A stretch of DNA of 64,000 nt, taken from the NCBI RefSeq assembly GCF_014654365.1, contig NZ_BNAY01000009.1, positions 367,977 through 431,976 on the forward strand, given 5' to 3'. Below are positions 15,445 through 24,070 of the stretch, piece by piece; within the stretch, counting starts at the first letter, position 1; the number at the start of each line of letters is the position of its first letter. Below the pieces are notes generated by a model. That model saw nothing but the letters and a program-made list of their open reading frames with translations, ran no database searches and was not told where the DNA came from. The DNA is from Amycolatopsis oliviviridis (GTDB lineage Bacteria; Actinomycetota; Actinomycetes; Mycobacteriales; Pseudonocardiaceae). The position numbers and the translations under genes are program-made.

Positions 15445-16826
15445 CGACCTTCATCGCCGTCCTCTACATCATTTCCTTCGCACTGTTCATCTACGGCCTG
15501 ATGGGCCTGACCGGTCCGCGCACCGCGGTCCGCGGCAACTGGATCGCCGCGGTCGGCATGGGCATCGCGGTGATCGCGACGCTGCTGACGCCGGGCATGA
15601 GCAACTGGCTGCTGATCGCGCTCGGCGTCGCGATCGGCGTCGTCGTCGGCGTGCCGTCCGCGCGCAAGGTCAAGATGACCGCGATGCCGCAGATGGTGGC
15701 GCTGTTCAACGGCGTCGGCGGCGGGGCGGTGGCCTTGATCGCCTGGGTCGAGTTCCGCACCACCGAGGGTTACGCGCACGAACCGGCGTACGTCGCGATC
15801 GCGTCACTGTTCGCCGCGATCGTCGGTTCGGTGTCCTTCTGGGGTTCGAACATCGCGTTCGGGAAACTGCAGGAACTCATCTCCGGCCGCCCGATCACCC
15901 TGGGCAAACTGCAGCAGCCGGTGAACGCGCTGGTCCTGATCGCCGCGATCGTCTTCGCGGTCGTCATCGCCACCGGCGGCGACGCCGAACTGCTGATGAT
16001 CGGCCTGCTGGTCGCGGCGGGCGTGCTCGGCGTGGTGGTCGTGCTGCCGATCGGCGGCGCGGACATGCCGGTCGTCATCTCGCTGCTGAACGCGCTCACC
16101 GGTCTGTCGGCCGCGGCCATGGGGCTCGCGCTCGACAACACCGCGCTGATCGTGGCGGGCATGATCGTCGGCGCCTCGGGTTCGATCCTGACGAACCTGA
16201 TGGCGAAGGCGATGAACCGGTCGATCCCGGCCATCGTCGCGGGCGGGTTCGGCGGCGGCACGACGGTCGCGAGCGGCGGGTCCGGCGAGGTCCGGCCGGT
16301 CCGCAGCACCAGCGCGTCCGACACCGCGATCCAGATGGCGTACGCCAACAAGGTCGTGGTCGTACCCGGTTACGGCATGGCCGTCGCGCAGGCGCAGCAC
16401 GTGGTCCGCGAGATGGCGAAGCTGCTGGAGGCGAAGGGGATCACGGTCGCGTACGCCATCCACCCGGTCGCGGGCCGGATGCCGGGGCACATGAACGTGC
16501 TCCTCGCCGAGGCGGACGTCCCGTACGAACAGCTCAAGGAGATGGACGAGATCAACTCCGAGTTCGCCCAGACCGACGTCGCGCTGGTGATCGGCGCGAA
16601 CGACGTCACGAACCCGGCCGCCGAGACCGATCCGGGCTCGCCCATCTACGGGATGCCGATCCTCAAGGTGAACCACAGCCGGTCGGTGATCGTGCTCAAA
16701 CGCTCGATGAGCTCGGGCTTCGCCGGCATCGACAACGAGCTCTTCTACGATGCGAAGACAAGCATGCTCTTCGGCGACGCCAAATCGTCGGTGGGCGAGA
16801 TCGTGGAGGAACTCAAAGCACTGTGA
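15441..16826 (+). CDS. pntB: NAD(P) transhydrogenase beta subunit
   Basis: 461 aa. About eight transmembrane helices (1-270) form the rest of the proton pathway. The C-terminal domain III binds NADP(H), with VVVPGYGMAVAQAQHVVREM, HPVAGRMPGHMNVLLAEA, GANDVTNPAA and VIVLKRSMSSGFAGIDN all well conserved. Full length. The GTG start overlaps the previous stop (GTGA), and its own stop overlaps the lipoate ligase-like start. The complex makes NADPH at the expense of the proton-motive force. Confidence 0.96.
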   Translation: MTTFIAVLYIISFALFIYGLMGLTGPRTAVRGNWIAAVGMGIAVIATLLTPGMSNWLLIALGVAIGVVVGVPSARKVKMTAMPQMVALFNGVGGGAVALIAWVEFRTTEGYAHEPAYVAIASLFAAIVGSVSFWGSNIAFGKLQELISGRPITLGKLQQPVNALVLIAAIVFAVVIATGGDAELLMIGLLVAAGVLGVVVVLPIGGADMPVVISLLNALTGLSAAAMGLALDNTALIVAGMIVGASGSILTNLMAKAMNRSIPAIVAGGFGGGTTVASGGSGEVRPVRSTSASDTAIQMAYANKVVVVPGYGMAVAQAQHVVREMAKLLEAKGITVAYAIHPVAGRMPGHMNVLLAEADVPYEQLKEMDEINSEFAQTDVALVIGANDVTNPAAETDPGSPIYGMPILKVNHSRSVIVLKRSMSSGFAGIDNELFYDAKTSMLFGDAKSSVGEIVEELKAL

Positions 16827-17566
16827 CCGGCCCCTCGGAAGTCGTCGCCGCGTTCGACGACCCGGCCGACAACCTCGCGTTCGACGAAGCCCTCCTGCGC
16901 GCCGCACCGGAGGCGCCGGTCCTGTGGATCTGGCGCAACACCGACAGTGTGGTCGTGGGGCGGGGGCAGAAGATCGAACGCGAGGTCAAGGCCGACGTCT
17001 GCGCGAGCGACGGCGTCCCGGTGCTGCGCCGGGCCAGTGGCGGCGGCACGGTGTTCCACGATCCCGGCAATCTCAACATCACTCTCGTCCTGCCGGGACT
17101 CGGCCTGTCCGGGGAAGCCGTCAAACCGCTCGAAGCGCTCGGGGAACTGATGACCGCGACGGTGGCCGAACTTGGGCTGCCGTCGCGGCTCGGTGATCGG
17201 GGACTGTTCGTCGGTGACGCGAAGCTGTGCGGTTTCGCCGTGTTCCGGACGAGAACGGGCTTGCTCGCGCATTCCACCTTGCTCGTTTCGACCGCGGCCG
17301 AACGCGTCGGCCGGTACCTCACTTCCGCACCCGCCGATCCCCGGCCGCTCGACTCCCACCGGAGCCCGGTCGCGTCGCTCGCCGAGCATGGCCTGCGGAA
17401 AGGTGTAGCCGAAGTCACGGCCGCGGTCCGCGTGGCGGCGGCCGCGCAACTGGGTGAACTCACCACCCGGAAGCCGTCGGCCGGGGAGCTGGAGTGGCAC
17501 CGCTCGCTCCAGCGCACGAGGTACCACTACCCGGAATGGCATTCCGAGGGCGCTCAGCGCACATGA
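16823..17566 (+). CDS. Lipoate-protein ligase A family protein
   Basis: 247 aa from the GTG at 16823, overlapping the pntB stop by 4 nt. The lipoyl/biotinyl ligase fold is marked by RRASGGGTVFHDPGNLN (about 69-85) and the lysine of VGDAKLCGFA, which contacts the acyl-adenylate in LplA. These enzymes attach lipoate or octanoate to E2 subunits of 2-oxoacid dehydrogenases. It lacks the separate C-terminal accessory domain of E. coli LplA. Its translational coupling to transhydrogenase genes is unusual. It could equally be an octanoyl-transferase or amidotransferase of the LipM/LipL type. Confidence 0.82.
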   Translation: MTGPSEVVAAFDDPADNLAFDEALLRAAPEAPVLWIWRNTDSVVVGRGQKIEREVKADVCASDGVPVLRRASGGGTVFHDPGNLNITLVLPGLGLSGEAVKPLEALGELMTATVAELGLPSRLGDRGLFVGDAKLCGFAVFRTRTGLLAHSTLLVSTAAERVGRYLTSAPADPRPLDSHRSPVASLAEHGLRKGVAEVTAAVRVAAAAQLGELTTRKPSAGELEWHRSLQRTRYHYPEWHSEGAQRT

Positions 17567-17574
17567 CGAAAACA

Positions 17575-17613
17575 AAAAGGGCCCTTTCGCGAAATTCGCG
17601 AAAGGGCCCTTTT
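17575..17613. terminator. Bidirectional terminator palindrome
   Basis: Perfect 19-bp arms (17575-17593 and 17595-17613) separated by one base, between convergent genes. Each arm contains the self-complementary AAAGGGCCCTTT, so two short hairpins or one long stem can form. A short T run on each strand supports termination both ways. Confidence 0.85.
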
Positions 17614-17620
17614 CGGTGAG

Positions 17621-18325
17621 TTACTTTTCGGTGGCCGAGAAAGTGACGGCGGGCACCTTGCGGGCGGCGCGCGTGGTCTTCTTCGGTTCGGCGGCCTTCT
17701 TCGCCGGAGCCTTGGCGGCGGCCTTCGGCGCTGCCTTGGCGGCGGTCGTCTTCGCGGCCGCGGCCTTCGGAGCGGCCTTCGCGGACGTCGTCTTGGCGGC
17801 CGCCTTCGGTGCCGCCTTGGCCGGGGTCTTCGCCGCGGCGGCGGCCTTGGCGCGACCGGCCGGAGCCTTCGCGGTGGTGGTCTTCGCCGCCGCGCCGCGG
17901 GTCGACTTCGCCTTGGCAGCGGTGGCTTTCGCCGTGGTCTTGGCGGGAGCCTTCGCTTCGGTCTTGGGAGCGGCGGCCTTCTTGGCGGCGGCGGGCTTGC
18001 GGCCCGCGACACCCTTCGCGGCGGGCTTGCGGCCCGGTTTCGCGGCCGTCTTCGCCTCGGCCTTCGCGGCGGTGGCCGCGGTCTTCGGGGTCGACTTCGA
18101 CACCCGCGCGCCCTTGGGGCGCTGCACCACCCGCGGCCGCAGTTTGCGTCCACCGATCCGGCGGCCGTTCTCCACATAGGCACTCAGGATTTCCCGGAGT
18201 GCGGTGGCGTTGTCGGCCGAAAGGTCGATGTCGTAAGCGATTCCGTCCAAACCGAAAGCGACCGTTTCTTCGGCAGCCTCGCCGGTCAGATCATCCAGCA
18301 AATGCACAGCAGTGTTCCTGGCCAT
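17621..18325 (-). CDS. Lsr2-like nucleoid protein with histone H1-like Lys/Ala/Pro tail
   Basis: 234 aa. Residues 1-62 match the Lsr2 dimerisation domain: DDLTGEAAEETVAFGLDG, YDIDLSADNA and the GRRIGGRK end. The normal Lsr2 C-terminal DNA-binding domain with its RGR AT-hook is absent. Instead residues about 75-225 are a low-complexity K/A/P/T tail (AAKTTAAK, KAAPKAAAK), as in eukaryotic H1 or mycobacterial HupB, with two PGRKPAAKG/AGRKPAAAK near-AT-hook words. It is probably a bridging or condensing nucleoid protein. GGGAGG lies 7 nt before the ATG. The chimera is unusual; an AT-rich silencing role is not implied without the RGR motif. Confidence 0.85.
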   Translation of the reverse strand: MARNTAVHLLDDLTGEAAEETVAFGLDGIAYDIDLSADNATALREILSAYVENGRRIGGRKLRPRVVQRPKGARVSKSTPKTAATAAKAEAKTAAKPGRKPAAKGVAGRKPAAAKKAAAPKTEAKAPAKTTAKATAAKAKSTRGAAAKTTTAKAPAGRAKAAAAAKTPAKAAPKAAAKTTSAKAAPKAAAAKTTAAKAAPKAAAKAPAKKAAEPKKTTRAARKVPAVTFSATEK

Positions 18326-18461
18326 GAAAAAACCTCCCGCGCTCGATCGTTCTACTGCGTAACCGGCACGGTGAAACCTGAACCCGCGGCTGATGACTCA
18401 CGCAGCGACACGAGGATAGCGGCAGGTTGCGCGAAGCTGCGCGGTGGTGTGCGCTGAATGC

Positions 18462-19856
18462 ATGTCAGCACAGACTTTTGACGTGATCGTGATCGGAGGC
18501 GGCCCCGTCGGCGAGGTCGCCGCCGAGCGGGCGGCACGCGGCGGACTTCGGGTCGCCCTCGTCGAACACGAACGCTTCGGCGGCGAATGTTCTTACTGGG
18601 CCTGCATTCCGAGCAAGGCGCTGCTGCGGCCGGGGAACCTCCTCGCCGCCGCCAAACGCGTTCCCGGTGTCCCGGTCGGTGACGCGGTCGACCCGGCCGC
18701 GGTGTTCGCGCGCCGGGACTGGTTCACCGGCAAGGGAGATGACAGCGGACAGGTCAAGTGGGCCGAAGGCGTCGGGATCGTCCCGATCCGCGGGCACGGC
18801 CGGATCACCGGTGAGCGGGAGGTGACGGTCGACGGCGGAGACGTGCTGACCGCGCGGCAAGCCGTGATCGTCGCCACCGGCAGCGTCCCGCGGACGCCGT
18901 CGATCCCCGGACTGGACACCGTTTCCCCCTGGGGATCCCGGGAGGCGACCTCGGCGGAAGCGGTGCCGGGCCGTCTCGGCGTGCTCGGCGGCGGTGTCGT
19001 CGGCGTCGAAATGGCCCAGGCTTTCGCGACACTCGGCGCCGAAGTCCACTTGATCATCTCGGGCGAACGTCCCTTGCCCCGGCTGCCGGACTTCGCGGGC
19101 GACGCCGTCATCGCGGGACTCCGCGAAGCCGGGGTCACCGTGCACACCGGATCGGGTCTCGACTCCGTGTCCGCTGTGGACGGTGGTAAGGAATTGTCCC
19201 TGAAGGGTGGTGACCGGTTGATCGTCGACGAACTGCTCGTCGCCACCGGCCGCCGTCCCGCGACCGACGGACTCGGCGTGGAGACGCTCGGGCTCGAAGC
19301 GGGCAAGCCGCTCACGACGGACGACAACGGCCGCGTGTCCGCTGTGGACGGTGACTGGCTGTTCGCAGTCGGGGACGTCACCGGCCGGGCACCGCTGACC
19401 CATCAGGGCAAGTACGCCGCCCGCGTCACCGGGGACGCGGTGGCCGCACAGGCGGCGGGCGAGCCGGTCGACTCCTCCGCGTGGAGCGCGCACAGCGCCA
19501 CCGCCGATCACCACGCCATCCCGCAGGTCGTCTTCACCGACCCGGAGGTCGCTTCGGTCGGGCTCGCCGGACCGGAGGAGGGCAAGCCGCATCGCGTCGT
19601 CGACATCGACATCGCGGTCGCCGGTTCGTCACTGCACGCGGACGGTTACGCGGGCAAGGCGCGAATCGTCGTCGACACCGAACGCGGTGTGCTGGTCGGC
19701 GCGACCTTCGTCGGGCAGGACGTGTCCGAACTGCTGCACTCGGCGACGATCGCGATCGTGGGGGAAGTCCCGCTGTCGCGCCTGTGGCACGCGGTCCCGT
19801 CGTTCCCCACGATCAGCGAAGTATGGCTGCGCCTCTTGGAGGCGTACGGCCTTTAG
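18462..19856 (+). CDS. Pyridine nucleotide-disulfide oxidoreductase (dihydrolipoyl/mercuric reductase family)
   Basis: 464 aa from the ATG at 18462; an upstream in-frame GTG at 18444 is less likely. It has an N-terminal FAD site (VIVIGGGPVGEVAAERAARGG), the redox-active disulfide CSYWAC followed by IPSKALLRPG, a second Rossmann NAD(P)H site (LGVLGGGVVGVEMAQAFA), the GDVTG flavin motif and a C-terminal dimerisation domain. The C-terminal active-site His lies in HAVPSFPTISE. This CxxxxC variant is typical of actinobacterial members of uncertain substrate, so a true E3 role is not assured. The stop codon TAG lies in the left end of a MITE-like element. Confidence 0.87.
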   Translation: MSAQTFDVIVIGGGPVGEVAAERAARGGLRVALVEHERFGGECSYWACIPSKALLRPGNLLAAAKRVPGVPVGDAVDPAAVFARRDWFTGKGDDSGQVKWAEGVGIVPIRGHGRITGEREVTVDGGDVLTARQAVIVATGSVPRTPSIPGLDTVSPWGSREATSAEAVPGRLGVLGGGVVGVEMAQAFATLGAEVHLIISGERPLPRLPDFAGDAVIAGLREAGVTVHTGSGLDSVSAVDGGKELSLKGGDRLIVDELLVATGRRPATDGLGVETLGLEAGKPLTTDDNGRVSAVDGDWLFAVGDVTGRAPLTHQGKYAARVTGDAVAAQAAGEPVDSSAWSAHSATADHHAIPQVVFTDPEVASVGLAGPEEGKPHRVVDIDIAVAGSSLHADGYAGKARIVVDTERGVLVGATFVGQDVSELLHSATIAIVGEVPLSRLWHAVPSFPTISEVWLRLLEAYGL

Positions 19857-20020
19857 GTCGTGTCCTGCGAGCCCTGTTCGCGGTCTTCGCGCCCAGGTGG
19901 TCCCTGACGGCACGGGCGGATGCGGCCGAGTACAACCCGGTACGAGGCCGATCCGCCCGCACCGTCAGGGAGCCACCTGGATCACGAAGCCCATCGAACA
20001 GACTCACAGGACACGACCTA
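19854..20020. mobile_element. MITE-like 167-bp inverted-repeat element with TA ends
   Basis: The ends TAGGTCGTGTCCTG (19854-19867) and its exact complement (20007-20020) are perfect inverted repeats. The match continues inward through TGTTCG, CCAGGTGG, CCCTGACGG and CGGGCGGAT, so the whole element folds into one long imperfect hairpin. TA at both ends looks like the target duplication of IS630/mariner-type transposons. No transposase is present. The TAG stops of both convergent flanking genes fall inside its ends. It may also act as a terminator. Confidence 0.65.
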
Positions 20021-21529
20021 ACCGTTCACAGGGAGTTCGAGGGCGGCCTTCGCGGCGCGAACCAGGCCGGGATCGTCCGGAGTGGACGGTCCCGGCACCC
20101 ACACCACCTGGATCAGCCGGACCGCCTTCCCGTCCAGGCTGCTCTGGTAGGCGGCGCCCTCGAACACCGGGACGTCGCCCTGCCACTGATTGGTCTCGGT
20201 GGCGACGTCGAGGATGCCGCCACCGCCGGGATTGTCGGCCGCGGCCTTGAACGCCGTCGCCTGCTCGGTGTTCGGGAACTCCACGACGGCGATCGTGACC
20301 GCGGCGGCCCGGCCGTCGACGGAACTGGCGAAGCTGGCCCGTTTCACGGCGGAACAACTCGTCTGCTGAAGGCTTGATTGGACATCGCCGTACGCGTGCG
20401 ACGCGCATTTCTGGTCCGCGGCCGACGCCCGCGAGGTGAATTGGATGTTCTCCACCGCGCTGCTGCTCGGCGGCGGGGGACTGGTGGCCGGGGTCGGCGG
20501 CGGGGGAGACTGCGTGGAAGCGGTGTCGTCCCCGCCCGAGGCCACGCTGATGGCGGCGATCAGCAGCACGACGAGCAGACCGATCGCGGCGAGCGGGAGC
20601 CACTTCACCGTCTTGGACTGATGAGGCTTCTTCGGGGCAGACTCGGCGGGAGCGGGAGTGGGTGCCGCGGCGGCAGTGGCCGCTGGGGGCTGTGCCTGCC
20701 GGACCGGGGGAGCGGGTTTCGCGGCGACGGCCTGCCGAGGGGGCTGAGCCGGGGGCGCGGGCCGGGCGGGCGGCGCGGACTGCACGGGCTTGGCGGGTTC
20801 GACCGGAGGCGCGGGCGGAGCGGCGGGTTTCGCCGGTCTCTTCCCCTTTCCCGGATGCTGCACCGGAACCGTCGGGGCGATCGCGACGAGCGGGTTCTCG
20901 CGGACCACGGTCGGCTCGTCGTCGGAATAGGCGCTGAACCCTTCCCCGAGCAACATCTCCTCGGGCATCGGCGGCGCGTCCGGGGCGAGCGCGGCGATCA
21001 GGTCCCGCGCCTGCTGGACCGAGCGGGGACGGGCCGCGGTGGCCAGCGAGACCGTCGCGGCGAGCATCGTCGTCGCCGTCGGGTAGAGGACGCGGACCGA
21101 GCCGGCAAGGTCCGCGGGCGGCTGATCGACCGTCTCCACGTAGGGACCGACGGCGATGATCGTGCCGATCGGCCCGGCGCCGGGGGCGACGTCCGCGATC
21201 TTGTGCGTGCACGCGGCGGACAGCGAGAGCGCGTCGGTGGCCGGGTTGATCGAGGTGTCCCCGTGGACCAGCGGCCAGCCGTCGGCCTTCCACGGCCCGC
21301 CGAGCGGCGCCTCGAGTTTCAGCGCCGGGTCCGGCAGGTCGACGCCGATCACGATGAGGACGCCCTTCGGCATGACGACGACGGCTTCGACCGGCCGTCC
21401 CTCGACCGGGCTGGCGCCGACCAGGGCGATCCCGCCCACGACGTTGCTGCCCCGGCCGAGTGAAGCCAGCGCGGCGCGGACGTCCTCGGCCACCCGGGAC
21501 GGCTGCTGAGCGAGGCGAACGAGTCGCAC
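20018..21529 (-). CDS. Proline-rich single-pass membrane protein of unknown function
   Basis: 503 aa from the GTG at 21529, preceded by GGGGAGGGG; in-frame starts at 21541 and 21565 lack a better site. The N-terminal cytoplasmic domain (about 1-180, VVVMPKGVLIVIGVDLPD, HGDTSINP) looks weakly like a nuclease-related NERD-type fold, but this is a guess. A Pro/Ala-rich linker of about 90 residues (PPAPPVEPAKP) leads to one transmembrane helix (about 310-330) and an outer domain of about 150 residues with two cysteines. The layout resembles the two anchored proteins at 2.4-4.2 kb. Its stop lies in the right end of the MITE-like element. Confidence 0.7.
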   Translation of the reverse strand: MRLVRLAQQPSRVAEDVRAALASLGRGSNVVGGIALVGASPVEGRPVEAVVVMPKGVLIVIGVDLPDPALKLEAPLGGPWKADGWPLVHGDTSINPATDALSLSAACTHKIADVAPGAGPIGTIIAVGPYVETVDQPPADLAGSVRVLYPTATTMLAATVSLATAARPRSVQQARDLIAALAPDAPPMPEEMLLGEGFSAYSDDEPTVVRENPLVAIAPTVPVQHPGKGKRPAKPAAPPAPPVEPAKPVQSAPPARPAPPAQPPRQAVAAKPAPPVRQAQPPAATAAAAPTPAPAESAPKKPHQSKTVKWLPLAAIGLLVVLLIAAISVASGGDDTASTQSPPPPTPATSPPPPSSSAVENIQFTSRASAADQKCASHAYGDVQSSLQQTSCSAVKRASFASSVDGRAAAVTIAVVEFPNTEQATAFKAAADNPGGGGILDVATETNQWQGDVPVFEGAAYQSSLDGKAVRLIQVVWVPGPSTPDDPGLVRAAKAALELPVNG

Positions 21530-21723
21530 CGAACCCCTCCCCATCTCGTCGGTCTCGCTGCACAAAGTAGCGCCTCCATCCGGACTAACGGGAAGACACG
21601 TCGCAGGTAGGCGCGGTGATGTTGCTCCGAGAAGTTGTCATCGGCGTGAGCGCCGTCACTCACTCGGGTATTACTCGTTGGTAGGTCGCAGCTCCTTTGT
21701 CCCCTGTCACCAGGAGAAACGTC

Positions 21724-23196
21724 ATGGCCGTATCTCGCCCTTGGCGTCGACGCGCCGCGCTCGTCGTCGCCCTGCTCGCCGTCCCGGTCGCGGGGATGGT
21801 CCCCGCGCAGGCCGCGGGACCGCTCGCACCTGTCGCCCCCGGACTGTCCCGCCTGCTCTCGGCCGTCACCGGCGCCACGGGGGTGACCGCGCTCGTGCAC
21901 GCCGACGATGTCGCCACCGCCGAACGCGCCGCCCGCGGAGCCGGGCTCGCGAAGATCACCTCGTTCGGCAAGATCGGCGTCGTCGCCGTCCGGGGCACCG
22001 CCGATCAGGTGCGCGCGGTCCGCGGAGCCGAAGGCGTCACCTACGTCGAAGGCAACGAGAAGCTCAAGGCCCACGGCAGCGCCGGCACCACGGCGACCCG
22101 GAGCCTGCAGACCCAGGCGCAGCTCAAGGACGCGGCCGGCACGCCGGTGGACGGCAGGGGCGTGTCCGTCGCGATCATCGACACCGGCGTGGACCCGACG
22201 CATCCGGCCTTCAAGGGCGCCGACGGCAAGACGCGGGTGGTGCGCAGCCTCAAGAGCCTCTGTCTCGACGGTACGGCGACCAACTGCATCGTCGACGTCC
22301 CGACCGTCGTCGACACCGACACCCTCTCCCTCGGCGGCCACGGCACGCACGTCACCGGGATCGCCGCCGGGAACCAGCTGACGCTGACCGACGGCACCAA
22401 GGTCGGCGGCTCGGCACCGGGCTCGAAGATCGTCTCCGTCTCGACCGGGGCGGCGCTGCTCGTACTCGGCACGGACGCGGCGCTGAACTGGGTGCTGGAG
22501 AACCACAAGGCGCCCTGCGGCGCGGGTGTCGCGGCGTCGGTGTGCCCGCCGATCAAGGTGACCAACAACTCCTACGGCCCCAGCGGTGGCGGCGTTTTCG
22601 ACCCGAACTCGGCGACGGTGAAGCTGCAGCGCGCGCTCGCCGCGGAAGGCGTCGTCACGGTGTGGGCGAACGGGAACGACGGCGGCGACGGTTCGGCGAA
22701 CCTTTCCAACCCGCCGGGACAGGACCAGACGCCGGGCGTGCTCTCGGTGGCGTCGTTCAACGACCAGGGGACCGGCACCCGCGACGGCACGGTGTCCGAC
22801 TTCTCCTCGCGCGGCCTCCAGAGCAGCCAGTCGAGCTGGCCCGACGTTTCCGCGCCGGGGGAGAACATCCTCTCGTCCTGCCGCCCCACGCAGCCGATCT
22901 GCACTCAGGGCCTCCAGCCCAAGAACGGCCCGGGGCTGCTGGACCTGGCCACCTACAACGTGATCAGCGGGACCTCGATGGCGGCACCGCAGATCACCGG
23001 GATCGTCGCGCAGCTGTTCCAGGTCGCGCCGAACGCGAGCCCGGCGGACATCGAGGCGGCGATCAAGGGCACGGCGTACAAGTTCGCGAACGGCTCGCCG
23101 TACGTGGCGGCCGGGCCGTACACGTCGAGCTTCGACAAGGGCACCGGCCTGGTGGACACCTTCGCCGCGGCGAAGTCCCTCGGCGCCCAGGGCTGA
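21724..23196 (+). CDS. Secreted subtilisin-like serine peptidase (S8)
   Basis: 490 aa from the ATG at 21724, preceded by GGAGA. A signal peptide (RPWRRRAALVVALLAVPV, cut likely after PAQAAG) and an I9-like propeptide (about 50-115) precede the mature protease. The catalytic triad is Asp153 (IIDTGVD), His206 (GGHGTHV) and Ser418 (SGTSMAAP), with the oxyanion Asn in VTNNSYG. The protease should be exported and self-processed. No sortase or wall-binding domain is seen. It is divergent from the proline-rich membrane protein. Confidence 0.93.
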   Translation: MAVSRPWRRRAALVVALLAVPVAGMVPAQAAGPLAPVAPGLSRLLSAVTGATGVTALVHADDVATAERAARGAGLAKITSFGKIGVVAVRGTADQVRAVRGAEGVTYVEGNEKLKAHGSAGTTATRSLQTQAQLKDAAGTPVDGRGVSVAIIDTGVDPTHPAFKGADGKTRVVRSLKSLCLDGTATNCIVDVPTVVDTDTLSLGGHGTHVTGIAAGNQLTLTDGTKVGGSAPGSKIVSVSTGAALLVLGTDAALNWVLENHKAPCGAGVAASVCPPIKVTNNSYGPSGGGVFDPNSATVKLQRALAAEGVVTVWANGNDGGDGSANLSNPPGQDQTPGVLSVASFNDQGTGTRDGTVSDFSSRGLQSSQSSWPDVSAPGENILSSCRPTQPICTQGLQPKNGPGLLDLATYNVISGTSMAAPQITGIVAQLFQVAPNASPADIEAAIKGTAYKFANGSPYVAAGPYTSSFDKGTGLVDTFAAAKSLGAQG

Positions 23197-23217
23197 TCCG
23201 GGTCGCTCTGGCCATAA

Positions 23218-23272
23218 GTCCGTGGAGGCCTCCTTCCCTGCTCTCACGGTAGGGAAGGAGGCCTTCACGGAC
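23218..23272. terminator. Terminator palindrome after the subtilisin gene
   Basis: 22-nt arms (23218-23239 and 23251-23272) with one mismatch and an 11-nt loop. The left arm contains the self-complementary GGAGGCCTCC. Follows the stop codon by 21 nt. Confidence 0.8.
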
Positions 23273-23524
23273 CGGACGGCACAATTGCCGTCCCCGGGGT
23301 AACCCGGGTGACGGGATCTTTTCCCCGGCCCAGCGGAAGAAGGGGGCTTTCGCAGGAGTTCCGCGTCCCAATCAGGTGCGACTTGTGGTGTTCATGTGGC
23401 CAAACAGCACAGTTGGGGTGCACAATGTGCTCACGCGTACCGGGAGGCGGCACGAGCCACCTGACCAGCAAAGCTCGCGAGGTCGTAGGGGAAGACGCCC
23501 CTCGTCGAGTAGCGGAGGTCAGCA

Positions 23525-24028
23525 GTGAGCACCCGTGGCAACACCCGTGGCGTGGTGTACGTCCACTCGTCGCCGTCTGCGGTGTGTCCGCACGTCGAGT
23601 GGGCTATTTCGGGCACCCTCGGTGCCCGAGTCGAGTTGAAGTGGACGGCGCAGCCCGCCAGTCCAGGACAGCTCCGCGCCGAATGTGGATGGCGTGCGCC
23701 TTCGGGCACCGGCGGAAAGCTGGCGTCCGCGCTCAAGGCGTGGCCGATGATCCGGTTCGAAGTCACCGAAGAGCCCAGTGCGGGGGTCGACGGGGAAAGG
23801 TTCTGTTTCGCTCCGGGCCTCGGCCTGTGGCACGGCAGGACCAGCGCCAACGGCGACATCGTCGTGGGCGAGGACCAGTTGCGCGCCCTCGTGAGCAAGG
23901 TCCGCACCGGTGAGTCCCTGGCGCACAAGCTCGACGAGCTCCTCGCCGCCAACTGGGACGAAGCGCTCGAACCGTACCGGCACGCCGGTGACGGCGCCCC
24001 GGTCACCTGGCTGCACCAAGTCGGGTAG
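23525..24028 (+). CDS. DUF3145 family protein
   Basis: 167 aa with GTG start and GGAGG 10 nt upstream. Conserved features of this Actinobacteria-specific family are VYVHSSPSAVCPHVEWAI near the N-terminus, LKWTAQPASPGQLRAE, RFEVTEEPS.G.DGER and GELALKLDELLA-like text (ESLAHKLDELLAANWDEALEPYRHAG). It is cytosolic, without membrane segments. Function unknown. The 250 bp upstream show a small GGGG/CCCC hairpin but no clear promoter. Confidence 0.85.
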   Translation: MSTRGNTRGVVYVHSSPSAVCPHVEWAISGTLGARVELKWTAQPASPGQLRAECGWRAPSGTGGKLASALKAWPMIRFEVTEEPSAGVDGERFCFAPGLGLWHGRTSANGDIVVGEDQLRALVSKVRTGESLAHKLDELLAANWDEALEPYRHAGDGAPVTWLHQVG

Positions 24029-24070
24029 ACGCCGGTGAGGACGGAAGAGGCGGGCGGCTAACCTTTCAGG

